DNA of 64,000 nt from Banduia mediterranea (GCF_031846245.1 NZ_JAVRIC010000024.1:1-64000), one strand, 5' to 3'; positions 50,144 through 58,518 are shown, counted from the stretch's first letter. Notes: generated by a model from the sequence alone, not told the origin. Numbers and translations: made by a program.

Positions 50144-51397
50144 ATGTCGGATAGCAGTCCCGCAACCAACAAACCCACCACCGTTATCGTTGGAGGGGGG
50201 CAGGCCGGTTCGGAAGCCGCCTCCGCGCTGCGACAGGCAGGCTTCGAGGGTCGAGTCATCCTGATTGGCGAGGAGCCGTACCCGCCGTATCGTCGTCCGC
50301 CGCTGTCCAAGGCGTTCCTGTCGGGTGACGCAGCTGCGGAGACGCTGCTGATCAAGCCGCTGAGTGCTTATGAAAAGGCCGGAATCGAATACATCGGCGG
50401 CATGCGCGTGGTCAATGTGGAACGTGAACTCAAGCGCGTTGAGCTTCAGGATGGCCGTGAACTCGATTACGACTTTCTGATACTCGCCACCGGCGGCTCG
50501 GCGCGAAAGCTGTCGTTCCCGGGCGCTGACAAGAGCAACGTCCACAGCCTGCGTACTGCCGACGATTCGATCGCCATTCGCGGAGAGTTTGTCGAGGGGC
50601 GCAAGCTGGTGGTGATCGGGGGCGGCTATATCGGCCTCGAAGTGGCGGCGCACGCGATCAAGAACAAGGTCGCGGTCACGGTGCTTGAAGCCGCGCCGCG
50701 GGTACTCGCCCGCGTCACGGCGCCGGACATGTCGAGCTTCTACGAAAAGGTGCATCGTGAAGCCGGAGCCGATGTGCGCACCGGCGTGGTGGTGCAGGCT
50801 TTCGACACCGAGGGCGACAAGGTCACGGCCGTGGTACTCGACGACGGTTCGCGAGTGGAGGCCGATCTGGTGGTCGTGGGTGTCGGCATCTCGCCAGCGG
50901 TTTCGTTGGCACTGGATGCCGGCCTGGAGGTCAGCAATGGCATCGTCACCGATGGCAACTGCCGCACAGACGACCCGAGCATCTTCGCGATCGGCGACTG
51001 CGCCAACTCGCTGAACGGCTTTCTTGAAACCCGGGTACGTATCGAATCGGTGCCCAACGCGATGGAGCAGGGGCGCATCGCCGCCGCGGCGATCGTCGGC
51101 AAGACGCCAGCTCCGCAACTGCCCCCCTGGTTCTGGTCGGACCAGTACGATCTCAAGTTGCAGATGGTCGGTTTGTCGCAGGGCTATGATCATGTGGTCT
51201 TGCGCGGCAATCCGGACACGCGCTCGTTCATGGCGTTCTACCTGCGGGAGGGCCAGCTCATTGCAATCGATTCGGTCAATCGTGCCCCTGAATTCATGGC
51301 CGGCAAGAAGCTCGTGGCCGAGCGCTGCAAGCCTGATCCGGCGGTGCTGGCCGACGAGTCCGTGCCACTGAAATCGCTGCTCGAAGCCGCCGGGTGA
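50144..51397 (+). CDS. FAD-dependent ferredoxin/rubredoxin reductase-like oxidoreductase
   Basis: The 417-residue protein is a pyridine nucleotide-disulfide oxidoreductase of the ferredoxin reductase class. It has the FAD fold TVIVGGGQAGSEAASALR, the RPPLSKAFLSG segment, the NAD fold KLVVIGGGYIGLEVAAHA, and IFAIGDCAN near the C terminus. Such enzymes pass electrons from NAD(P)H to the ferredoxin of Rieske oxygenases or P450s, but no such partner gene is in the window. ATG 50144 follows GAGGGAGA; an ATG at 50120 is possible. Confidence 0.88.
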   Translation: MSDSSPATNKPTTVIVGGGQAGSEAASALRQAGFEGRVILIGEEPYPPYRRPPLSKAFLSGDAAAETLLIKPLSAYEKAGIEYIGGMRVVNVERELKRVELQDGRELDYDFLILATGGSARKLSFPGADKSNVHSLRTADDSIAIRGEFVEGRKLVVIGGGYIGLEVAAHAIKNKVAVTVLEAAPRVLARVTAPDMSSFYEKVHREAGADVRTGVVVQAFDTEGDKVTAVVLDDGSRVEADLVVVGVGISPAVSLALDAGLEVSNGIVTDGNCRTDDPSIFAIGDCANSLNGFLETRVRIESVPNAMEQGRIAAAAIVGKTPAPQLPPWFWSDQYDLKLQMVGLSQGYDHVVLRGNPDTRSFMAFYLREGQLIAIDSVNRAPEFMAGKKLVAERCKPDPAVLADESVPLKSLLEAAG

Positions 51398-51451
51398 GGC
51401 AGCCGTTCACGCGCGAAAAGCGCGCAAGCCCGCTAGAATGGGGCGCTTCGG

Positions 51452-51480
51452 CGCTACGCCGTCTGGCTGATGGCGTAGCG
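51452..51480 (+). terminator. Hairpin upstream of pcnB
   Basis: CGCTACGCC (51452-51460) and GGCGTAGCG (51472-51480) form a perfect 9-bp stem with an 11-nt loop, followed by TCTTTCGGCTTATTT. It may terminate the oxidoreductase gene. Its presence argues that pcnB coding begins further downstream. Confidence 0.55.
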
Positions 51481-51513
51481 TCTTTCGGCTTATTTGGATC
51501 AAGGGTTGCCACC

Positions 51514-52806
51514 ATCGTAGACCCCGTACGTATTCCGCGCGCGGAACATTCGATTTCGCGTTCGCAGATTTCCAGCGCCACGCTGAAGGTTCTCTATACG
51601 CTCAAGGACGCCGGCTATGAGGCCTACATGGTCGGTGGCGGCGTGCGCGATCTGCTGGCTGGCGTGCCGCCAAAGGATTTCGACATCGCGACCGATGCCA
51701 AGCCCGAGCAAATTCGCGCTCTGTTCCGCAATTGTCGCCTGGTGGGGCGTCGTTTTCTGATCGCCCACGTTCGCTTCGGTAGCGAAGTTCTCGAAGTGAC
51801 CACGTTTCGTGGCCCGATCAGTGATTCCCACGAACGCGACGACAGTGGGCGGATTCTTTCGGACAACGTCTATGGAACGCTGGAGGAAGATGCTTTTCGC
51901 CGCGACTTCACCGTCAACGGGCTCTACTACGATATTCGCGATTTTGCGATCGTCGATTATGTTGGCGGGCTCGAGGACCTGAAGCGGCGTCAGCTGCGCC
52001 TGATCGGCGACCCCGAGCTGCGCTATCGCGAGGATCCGGTGCGCATGCTGCGCGCCGTGCGTATCGCCTCGAAGCTGGGTTTCGAGATCGAAGCCTCTGC
52101 GCGCAAGGCAATTCCGCAGCTGGCGCCGTTGCTGGGCGAGGTTCCGGCAGCGAGGTTGTTCGAAGAAGTGCTGAAGATACTGCTGGCGATCGATGCCGCG
52201 GCGAGCTTTCGCACCCTGTGTGAACTCGGACTGTTTCGCGAAATGTTCCCGCAGAGCGAAGCCGTGATCTCGGAATCGCCGCAGTTGCTGCAGTTCGTCG
52301 AGTCGGCTCTGAGCAATACCGCCGACCGACTTGCGCGTGGCGCCACGGTGAGTCCGTCGTTTCTCTATGCCGCGTTGCTGTGGCCGGCGGTGGAACGCCG
52401 AGCGTCGACCTTGCAGGACAAGCAGGGCCATCCGCCGGCCGTAGCCTGGACTCAGGCGGCGGAAGAAGTGGTGGCGCGGCAGATTTCCCGGGTGGCGATA
52501 CCGAAGCGTTTCAGTGTGCCGGCTCGTGAAATCTGGATGTTGCAGCCCCGCTTCGAGCAGCGTCGCGGCGCGAGAGCCAAGCGGCTGCTGGGACATCCAC
52601 GCTTTCGTGCCGCCTACGATTTCCTGCTGCTGCGCGCAGAAGCAGGCCTGGCGCCGCAGGAACTGGCGCAGTGGTGGACCGATGCGCAGGAATCGGTCGA
52701 ACTCAGCGACTTGCCGCCGGTTCCGGATGAAGACGGGGATGCCGCCCCGGCGACGCGCAAGCGCCGCCGTCGTCGGCGCAGTCGCAGTGGCAAACCCGCC
52801 GGCTGA
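51514..52806 (+). CDS. pcnB: Poly(A) polymerase I
   Basis: PcnB adds 3' poly(A) tails that promote RNA decay. The protein (about 430 residues) has the nucleotidyltransferase motif MVGGGVRDLLAG-PPKDFDIATDA, RRDFTVNGLYYD and RYREDPVRMLRAVRIASKLG, and ends in a strongly basic tail (RKRRRRRRSRSGKP). No ATG, GTG or TTG is in frame near the conserved start. The only GTG (51394) overlaps the upstream stop and would translate the hairpin. An ATC at 51514, 8 nt after AAGGG (51501-51505), fits best; E. coli pcnB starts with AUU. folK follows after 3 nt. Confidence 0.93.
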   Translation: MVDPVRIPRAEHSISRSQISSATLKVLYTLKDAGYEAYMVGGGVRDLLAGVPPKDFDIATDAKPEQIRALFRNCRLVGRRFLIAHVRFGSEVLEVTTFRGPISDSHERDDSGRILSDNVYGTLEEDAFRRDFTVNGLYYDIRDFAIVDYVGGLEDLKRRQLRLIGDPELRYREDPVRMLRAVRIASKLGFEIEASARKAIPQLAPLLGEVPAARLFEEVLKILLAIDAAASFRTLCELGLFREMFPQSEAVISESPQLLQFVESALSNTADRLARGATVSPSFLYAALLWPAVERRASTLQDKQGHPPAVAWTQAAEEVVARQISRVAIPKRFSVPAREIWMLQPRFEQRRGARAKRLLGHPRFRAAYDFLLLRAEAGLAPQELAQWWTDAQESVELSDLPPVPDEDGDAAPATRKRRRRRRSRSGKPAG

Positions 52807-52809
52807 GCG

Positions 52810-53295
52810 ATGGCGCTCGCTTATATCGGCTTGGGCGCCAACCTCGGCGAGCCTGCGCTGCAACTTCAGCGAGCCATCGAGGCGCTGCGCGCGAGTCCTG
52901 GATTGACGGTGCGCGCCGAGTCAAGTTTCTACCGCACCGATCCGCTGGGCCCTCCGGGGCAGGCGGATTACTGCAATGCCGTGGTGCTGATCGAAACCGC
53001 GTGCAGTCCGGATGAAGTGTTGCAGCGACTGGTTGCGATCGAGGATGCGCTCGGCAAACGGCGCGACGGACCCAAATGGGGTTCGCGGCGTATCGATCTG
53101 GATTTGCTGCTCTACGACCAGATGCGGATCGATCGCAGCGATCTGCAGGTGCCGCACCCGGGTATCACCTCCCGGAATTTCGTGCTGGTGCCACTACTGG
53201 AGTTGGCCCCGGACTTGATGCTTCCGGGCCTGGGCAGGGCTCGCGACTTCCTGGATCGGGTCGGCATGGACGGAATCGATCGCTGGTCTCGATAA
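52810..53295 (+). CDS. folK: 6-hydroxymethyl-7,8-dihydropterin pyrophosphokinase
   Basis: FolK transfers pyrophosphate from ATP to 6-hydroxymethyl-dihydropterin in folate synthesis. The 161-residue protein starts ALAYIGLGANLGEP and has SSFYRTDPLGPPGQADYCNA, the ATP/Mg signature KWGSRRIDLDLLLYD, and PHPGITSRNFVLVPL. It follows pcnB by 3 nt, the usual arrangement. Confidence 0.96.
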   Translation: MALAYIGLGANLGEPALQLQRAIEALRASPGLTVRAESSFYRTDPLGPPGQADYCNAVVLIETACSPDEVLQRLVAIEDALGKRRDGPKWGSRRIDLDLLLYDQMRIDRSDLQVPHPGITSRNFVLVPLLELAPDLMLPGLGRARDFLDRVGMDGIDRWSR

Positions 53296-53380
53296 TGCGG
53301 CCCAAGCGCGGGCTTCGGAACGCTCCGCTTCCGGACAGGCTGATATAGTCGCGCTCTCGAAACCTGAGCCGAGGAGAGGC

Positions 53381-54196
53381 ATGGACATGGTCAAATCCGT
53401 CAATGTCGCGGAACTGCACCGGATGCGCGCAGCCGGTGAAAAAATTGCCTGCCTGACCTGCTACGACGCCAGTTTTGCGCTGATCGAAGATCGTGCTGGT
53501 GTGGACTTCGTGCTGGTCGGCGATTCGCTGGGAATGGTGATCCACGGCCGATCGACCACCACCGCAGTCACCGTCGATGACATCGTCTATCACTGCCGAG
53601 CCATCAAGGACAGCCTCAAGCGCGCCTATCTGGTGGCCGACCTGCCGTTTCTGTCCTACGCCACTCGCGAGCGCGCACTCGACGCCTCGCAGAGGCTGAT
53701 GCAGGAAGGCGGTGCGAAAATGGTCAAGCTCGAAGGTGGCCGCGAGCAGGCTGACATCGTCGAGTATCTGTCGGTCAGAGGCGTACCGGTCTGCGCACAT
53801 CTGGGTTTGCAGCCGCAGTTGATTCACAAGCTGGGCGCGTTCAAGGTGCAGGGCAGGGACGAAGCCGCCGCCTCCGCTATGGCACGTGACGCGCGTCTGC
53901 TCGAGGAAGCCGGTGCGGACTGTCTGTTGCTCGAGTGCGTCCCGGCTGATCTGGGGCGGCGCATCACCGAGGCAGCCACGGTGCCGGTCATCGGTATTGG
54001 CGCCGGCGCCGGCGTGGACGGCCAGATGCTGGTGCTGCAGGACATTCTCAACATCTCGCCGATGGTCACCGTCGGCCGTTCGCCCCGTTTCGTGCAGAAT
54101 TTCATGGCGCAGGCGAGCGATATCGAGACGGCCGTTGCGGCCTATGTACAGGCCGTCAAGTCCGGCGCGTACCCCGCGGTGGAGCATTGCTTCTGA
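53381..54196 (+). CDS. panB: 3-methyl-2-oxobutanoate hydroxymethyltransferase
   Basis: PanB makes ketopantoate from ketoisovalerate and methylene-tetrahydrofolate, the first step to pantothenate. The 271-residue protein has LTCYDASFALIEDRAGVDF, LVGDSLGMV with metal-binding Asp, VKLEGG, and CAHLGLQPQ. ATG 53381 follows GAGGAGAGG. A weak TATAGT lies upstream (53344-53349). panC starts 9 nt after its stop. Confidence 0.96.
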   Translation: MDMVKSVNVAELHRMRAAGEKIACLTCYDASFALIEDRAGVDFVLVGDSLGMVIHGRSTTTAVTVDDIVYHCRAIKDSLKRAYLVADLPFLSYATRERALDASQRLMQEGGAKMVKLEGGREQADIVEYLSVRGVPVCAHLGLQPQLIHKLGAFKVQGRDEAAASAMARDARLLEEAGADCLLLECVPADLGRRITEAATVPVIGIGAGAGVDGQMLVLQDILNISPMVTVGRSPRFVQNFMAQASDIETAVAAYVQAVKSGAYPAVEHCF

Positions 54197-54205
54197 GCCG
54201 CGACG

Positions 54206-55066
54206 ATGCAATTGATCCATGAAGTGACCGCCTTGCGCGCCGCGATCGCGCAGCGTCGCGCCCAGGGCCAGCGCATCGCGCTGGTGCCGACCATGGGCAA
54301 TCTTCACGCCGGGCATGCCAGTCTGGTCGCCCAGGCGCGGGATTCGGCGGACTGCGTGGTGGTCAGCATTTTCGTCAATCCCCTGCAGTTCGGGCCGAAC
54401 GAGGATTTCGATCGCTATCCAAGAACGTTCGACGCGGATTGCGAGGTGCTGCGTGAGCAGGGCGCCACCCTGGTTTTCGCGCCATCGCTCGAACAGATGT
54501 ACCCCAACGGCTACCCGCCGAGTACCACCGTGCAGGTCGACGGGACCCTGGTCGAGCAACTGGATGGCTTGTCGAGGCCGGGACACTTCCGTGGCGTGGC
54601 GACCGTCGTCAACATCCTGTTCAACCTGGTGCAGCCGGATCTGGCGATATTCGGTGAAAAGGACTACCAGCAGCTCGCCGTTATCCGCCGTATGGCCGCG
54701 GATCTCGGACTGCCGATCGAGGTCAGTGGGGCGCCGACCGTTCGCGAAGCGGACGGGCTCGCGCGCAGTTCGCGCAATCAGTATCTCAGTGCGGAACAAC
54801 GTGCCCGATCCATCGGGATTTTCGCCAGTCTGCAGCATGTCGCCTCGGGTCTGCGTTCTGGCCGGCGCGACTTTTCGGCGCTGGAGCGCGAGGCTGCCGA
54901 AATGCTGGTCGAGCGCGGATTTCAGCCGGACTATGTGGCGATACGCGCACCGGATTTGGCTCCGCCGACGGTGGATGCCGATGGCTATGTGGTGCTCATC
55001 GCGGCGCTGCTTGGATCGACGCGGCTCATCGACAACCTGACTGTGAACCTGCACCTCGCCACGTGA
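54206..55066 (+). CDS. panC: Pantothenate synthetase
   Basis: PanC joins pantoate and beta-alanine using ATP. The 286-residue protein has the HIGH-type motif PTMGNLHAGHASLV, FVNPLQFGPNEDF, FGEKDYQQLAVIRRM, and the KMSKS-like region ARSSRNQYLS. It is coupled to panB by 9 nt. The gap to panD is unusually long (254 nt) and structured. Confidence 0.97.
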   Translation: MQLIHEVTALRAAIAQRRAQGQRIALVPTMGNLHAGHASLVAQARDSADCVVVSIFVNPLQFGPNEDFDRYPRTFDADCEVLREQGATLVFAPSLEQMYPNGYPPSTTVQVDGTLVEQLDGLSRPGHFRGVATVVNILFNLVQPDLAIFGEKDYQQLAVIRRMAADLGLPIEVSGAPTVREADGLARSSRNQYLSAEQRARSIGIFASLQHVASGLRSGRRDFSALEREAAEMLVERGFQPDYVAIRAPDLAPPTVDADGYVVLIAALLGSTRLIDNLTVNLHLAT

Positions 55067-55143
55067 GCTGCGCGCATCGGCGCACGCCGAAAGCCCGTCC
55101 CGTCGATGAGCCGGGCCTCGGGAACCGTTGGTCCGCGCCGTGG

Positions 55144-55172
55144 TTGCCGCTGCCCCGATAGCTCGCTACACT
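55144..55172 (+). promoter_or_regulatory. Candidate panD promoter
   Basis: TTGCCG (55144-55149), a 17-nt spacer and TACACT (55167-55172) match the sigma-70 pattern at 4 of 6 positions each with ideal spacing. Transcription would start near 55179 and give panD a leader of about 140 nt, independent of panBC. Confidence 0.5.
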
Positions 55173-55211
55173 CCGAAATTCGCAGGGACGGACCGGCGGT
55201 TCGACCTGTTT

Positions 55212-55290
55212 ATGGGCGCATGTCTTAGTGGGCCGCCCGTCTTGAAAAGAAACCCTCGATGCCGGGTGCATGTCTTGGTGGGCCACCCGG
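55212..55290 (+). promoter_or_regulatory. Tandem twin hairpins in the panD leader (putative RNA regulator)
   Basis: Hairpin 1: GGGCG (55214-55218) pairs with CGCCC (55234-55238), extended by A-T and T.G pairs to 55212-55240. Hairpin 2: CCGGGTG (55262-55268) pairs with CACCCGG (55284-55290). Both enclose 15-nt loops, CATGTCTTRGTGGGC, which differ at one base only. The stems differ by a compensated C-G to T-A change. Within the loop, CAT can pair with GTG, leaving GGC bulged. The unit repeats every 50 nt. The 21-nt linker contains CCCTCGA, complementary to the panD Shine-Dalgarno region. I know of a tandem 'pan' RNA motif upstream of pantothenate genes in other phyla but cannot compare them here. 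Confidence 0.75.
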
Positions 55291-55320
55291 GGTCGCCAAA
55301 AAACCCGTTGAGGGAAAGCC

Positions 55321-55701
55321 ATGCATATCACGCTGCTTAAAGCCAAGCTGCACCGTGCCTGCGTGACGCACGCCGAATTGGACTATGAAGGTTCGTGTGC
55401 GATTGATTCGAATCTGCTCGACTCGTCAGGAATACTCGAATACGAGCAAATCCAGATCTACAACGTGACCAATGGCGAACGTTTCACGACGTACGCGATC
55501 CGCGCGGAGGCCGGTTCGCATGTCATTTCGGTCAATGGCGCCGCTGCCCACAAGGCGGGTGTGGGCGACCGCCTGATCATCTGCAGCTACGCCGGTCTCG
55601 ATGCAGCCGCGGCGCGCAACCACAAGCCGAAGCTCATCTATCTGGATGAGAACAACCACGTGACTCGGACCGCCAACACGATTCCCGTTCAGGCCGCCTG
55701 A
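55321..55701 (+). CDS. panD: Aspartate 1-decarboxylase
   Basis: PanD makes beta-alanine from aspartate for pantothenate. The 126-residue proenzyme cleaves itself between Gly and Ser in DYEGSCAID (Ser 25) to form the pyruvoyl cofactor. [14 protein letters not shown] and [20 protein letters not shown] are typical. ATG 55321 lies 6 nt after GAGGG (55310-55314). The leader carries the twin hairpins described separately. Confidence 0.97.
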   Translation: MHITLLKAKLHRACVTHAELDYEGSCAIDSNLLDSSGILEYEQIQIYNVTNGERFTTYAIRAEAGSHVISVNGAAAHKAGVGDRLIICSYAGLDAAAARNHKPKLIYLDENNHVTRTANTIPVQAA

Positions 55702-55708
55702 CGGCGCC

Positions 55709-56362
55709 GTGCCCGCACGAAAGCCGGCGGCACCCGCCGCCGCGGCGCGGGTTGCCGCGCTGTTTCCGACGCTGATCTATCACGCCCCGCTCAAGACGCG
55801 GGGCGTGACGTCTCTGAACCGCGAACTGGAGCGTGAGGCGCATCAATTGCGCGATCACGATGTCGCCGGCCGCCGCTGGTCGGGCAAGGCTTATCCCGGC
55901 GGCTACACCAGCTATGCCTCGCTCGACCAGCTGCACCAGATGTCGAGCACATTCTTCGATGTGCGTGCCGCGATTGACCGCCATGTGCGCGCCTATGCGC
56001 GGGCGCTGCATTGGGATCTCGGCGAAGCCCGTCTGCAGATGACGGACTGCTGGATCAACATCATGGGGCCGCTGTGCGCGCATGGCGCCCATGTGCATCC
56101 GCACGCCGTGGTCAGCGGCACCTACTACGTCAAGACGCCCGCCAGGAGCAGCGGCCTGCGTTTCGAGGATCCGCGACTGGCGAGCTTCATGGCGGCGCCC
56201 GCAAGAACCGACGACGCGCCCGAGCCGATGCGTCATCACGTGATCTATCCGGCGCGTGCAGGCTGGCTCACCTTGTTCGAAAGCTGGCAGCGCCACGAAG
56301 TCCCGCCCAGCCTCGCCAGTGGCGAGCGCATCAGCATCAGCTTCAACTACGCCTGGGTCTGA
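55709..56362 (+). CDS. Putative 2OG-Fe(II) oxygenase (TIGR02466-like)
   Basis: The 217-residue protein matches a family of predicted 2-oxoglutarate/iron dioxygenases. It has TDCWINIMGPLCAHGAHVHP, HAVVSGTYYV, LRFEDPRL, and the C-terminal GWLTLFESWQRHEVPPS with ERISISFNYAW. The His residues in HVHPH and RHEVP are the likely iron ligands, and the Arg in GERISISFN could bind 2-oxoglutarate. The substrate is unknown. The start is GTG at 55709, 7 nt after panD, so it probably shares the panD transcript. Confidence 0.82.
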   Translation: MPARKPAAPAAAARVAALFPTLIYHAPLKTRGVTSLNRELEREAHQLRDHDVAGRRWSGKAYPGGYTSYASLDQLHQMSSTFFDVRAAIDRHVRAYARALHWDLGEARLQMTDCWINIMGPLCAHGAHVHPHAVVSGTYYVKTPARSSGLRFEDPRLASFMAAPARTDDAPEPMRHHVIYPARAGWLTLFESWQRHEVPPSLASGERISISFNYAWV

Positions 56363-56455
56363 AGCTCTGGCACCAGCGTTCAGGATACGGACACTTTGCT
56401 GCGGGCACACTTCCGAGGATAGGCTTGGGAGTCCAGCATCCAAAAGAACAATCAG

Positions 56456-58096
56456 ATGTCCGAACTGACGAACAGCGCCGTCTGGCACGAACTCGTCGGG
56501 CATGCCGAGAGGTTGTGCGCGACGAATCTCAATGAACTGTTTCAGCAGCAGCCCGAACGGGCTGAGGAACTGAGCGTCGAGGCGCTCGACCTGTTCCTGG
56601 ATTTCTCCAAGCAGCGCGTGGATTCGCCCGTGCTGGCCAGCCTGCACCGGCTGGCCCGCCAATGTGGTTTCGAGCAATGGCGTGAACGCCTGTTCGCTGG
56701 CGAAGCGGTCAATCACACCGAAGGCCGGGCCGCCTACCACATGGCCCTGCGCTGTCTCGACGACACCCCGATGCGCGTCGACGGCGACAACGTCGTGCCG
56801 CTGGTCGCAGCGGTGCGTGACCGTTTTTGTGCGTTCGCGGAAGCGGTACGCGGTGGGCAATGGACCGGCGCCAGTGGTGACGTCATTCGCGATGTCGTCA
56901 ACATCGGCATCGGCGGTTCGGACCTGGGCCCGCGCATGGTCTGCCAGGCGCTCGCACCTTATTGCGACGGCCCGCGTTCGCACTTCGTCGCCAACGTGGA
57001 CGGTGCCGAGCTGTCGGATACCCTGGTGGGCCTTGATCCGGCGCAGACGCTGTTCATCATCACTTCCAAGACGTTCACCACCCAGGAGACCATGGCCAAT
57101 GCGCATGCCGCGAGGCGATGGCTGGTTGGCCGTCTGGGCGAAGCGGCCGTGGCCAGGCACTTTGTCGCGGTGTCGACCAATGCCGATGCCGTTCAGAGCT
57201 TCGGCATCGCGGCCGACAACATGTTCGAGTTCTGGGACTGGGTCGGCGGTCGCTATTCGCTGTGGTCTGCGGTCGGTGTGTCGATCGCCGTCGCGATGGG
57301 TGCGGAGCGCTTCGTGGAACTGCTGTCCGGCGCCCAGGCGATGGACCGCCATTTCGCGACGACCGAGGGCGCCGACAATCTGCCGCTGACGCTCGGCCTG
57401 CTGGCCGTATGGAACACCAATTTCCTGAACTGTCCGACCCAGGTCTTGGCGCCGTATTCGCAGCGCTTGCAGCGGTTCCCGGCCTGGGCGCAGCAGCTGG
57501 AGATGGAATCCAACGGCAAGAGTGTGGATCGCGACGGCGTCGCGCTGGACTACCGCACCACGCCGGTCCTCTGGGGCGATGTCGGTACCAATGCCCAGCA
57601 CGCCTATTTCCAGATGCTGCATCAGGGCACGGACGTCAATCCGGTGGACTTCGTATTGCCGCTCGCCGCCGATCACGAACTGCACGAGCAGCAGAAACTG
57701 CTGATCGCCAACTGCCTGGCGCAGGGTGCCGCGCTGATGCGCGGCAAGGATGCCGATACGGTTCGCGCCGAGCTGTCCGCGCAGGGCCTGCGCGGCACCG
57801 AGCTGGATGCGGCCGTGCCGCATCGGGTGTTCAGCGGCAACCGGCCCAGCAACACACTGCTGATGCCGCGCGTCGACCCTTTCCATCTGGGCGCGCTGCT
57901 GGCGCTCTACGAGCATCGCACCTTCGTGCAGAGCGTAATCTGGAACATCAACGCCTTCGACCAATGGGGCGTCGAACTGGGCAAGCAACTGGCCAAAAGC
58001 GTCGTCAGCGCGCTCGATGGCGAGGTGGCCGAACTCGACCCCTCGACCCGCGCACTGGTCGCACGCGTCAGCGAAGGGGTCGGGTTTCAGCGGTAG
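56456..58096 (+). CDS. pgi: Glucose-6-phosphate isomerase
   Basis: Pgi interconverts glucose 6-phosphate and fructose 6-phosphate. The 546-residue protein has NIGIGGSDLGPRMVCQAL, ITSKTFTTQETMANA, FWDWVGGRYSLWSAVG, and QGTDVNPVDFVLP near the active site. QWGVELGKQLAKSV, a PROSITE-type signature, lies near the C terminus. Together with glk, edd and eda it places a full upper Entner-Doudoroff set in the window apart from Zwf and Pgl. Confidence 0.97.
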   Translation: MSELTNSAVWHELVGHAERLCATNLNELFQQQPERAEELSVEALDLFLDFSKQRVDSPVLASLHRLARQCGFEQWRERLFAGEAVNHTEGRAAYHMALRCLDDTPMRVDGDNVVPLVAAVRDRFCAFAEAVRGGQWTGASGDVIRDVVNIGIGGSDLGPRMVCQALAPYCDGPRSHFVANVDGAELSDTLVGLDPAQTLFIITSKTFTTQETMANAHAARRWLVGRLGEAAVARHFVAVSTNADAVQSFGIAADNMFEFWDWVGGRYSLWSAVGVSIAVAMGAERFVELLSGAQAMDRHFATTEGADNLPLTLGLLAVWNTNFLNCPTQVLAPYSQRLQRFPAWAQQLEMESNGKSVDRDGVALDYRTTPVLWGDVGTNAQHAYFQMLHQGTDVNPVDFVLPLAADHELHEQQKLLIANCLAQGAALMRGKDADTVRAELSAQGLRGTELDAAVPHRVFSGNRPSNTLLMPRVDPFHLGALLALYEHRTFVQSVIWNINAFDQWGVELGKQLAKSVVSALDGEVAELDPSTRALVARVSEGVGFQR

Positions 58097-58140
58097 CGGC
58101 AATGCCAATGCAATTCTTCAATAAAACAGGAGTGAACAGC

Positions 58141-58518
58141 ATGAACAAGATCAAAGCGATCCTTGCCAGCTTCGCCGTTTCGGCGATGCTTACCGCCGTA
58201 TTGCCGACGCCGGCCTTGGCGGCCGTGGTCAGCACGGAGCAGATGATGTCCCAGGGCGCCAGCACGCGGGATCGTGCGGCGGTCGATACCTTCCTGGCGC
58301 GGGCCGACGTCCGCGATCAGTTGCAGGCCTGGGGTGTCGCACCCAGCGTGGTCGAGCAGCGCGTCGCGTCGCTGTCGGATCAGGAACTGCAGGAGCTGTC
58401 GCTGAAGATACAGGAGCAGCCGGCCGGCGGTGACGCGATCGCCGTCATCGGCATCGTGTTCCTGGTGCTGCTGATTCTCGAACTGGTCGGCGTGACCAAC
58501 GTCTTCACCTCGATCTGA
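58141..58518 (+). CDS. PA2779-type small membrane protein
   Basis: The 125-residue protein has a signal peptide (cleavage near PALA-A, about residue 24) and an alpha-helical middle part with MMSQGASTRDRAAVDTFLAR and DQELQELSLKI. A C-terminal hydrophobic helix (about 98-120) follows. This layout and sequence match the PA2779 family, which is of unknown function. The next gene starts directly after its stop, as the PA2778 partner does in Pseudomonas. Confidence 0.82.
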   Translation: MNKIKAILASFAVSAMLTAVLPTPALAAVVSTEQMMSQGASTRDRAAVDTFLARADVRDQLQAWGVAPSVVEQRVASLSDQELQELSLKIQEQPAGGDAIAVIGIVFLVLLILELVGVTNVFTSI

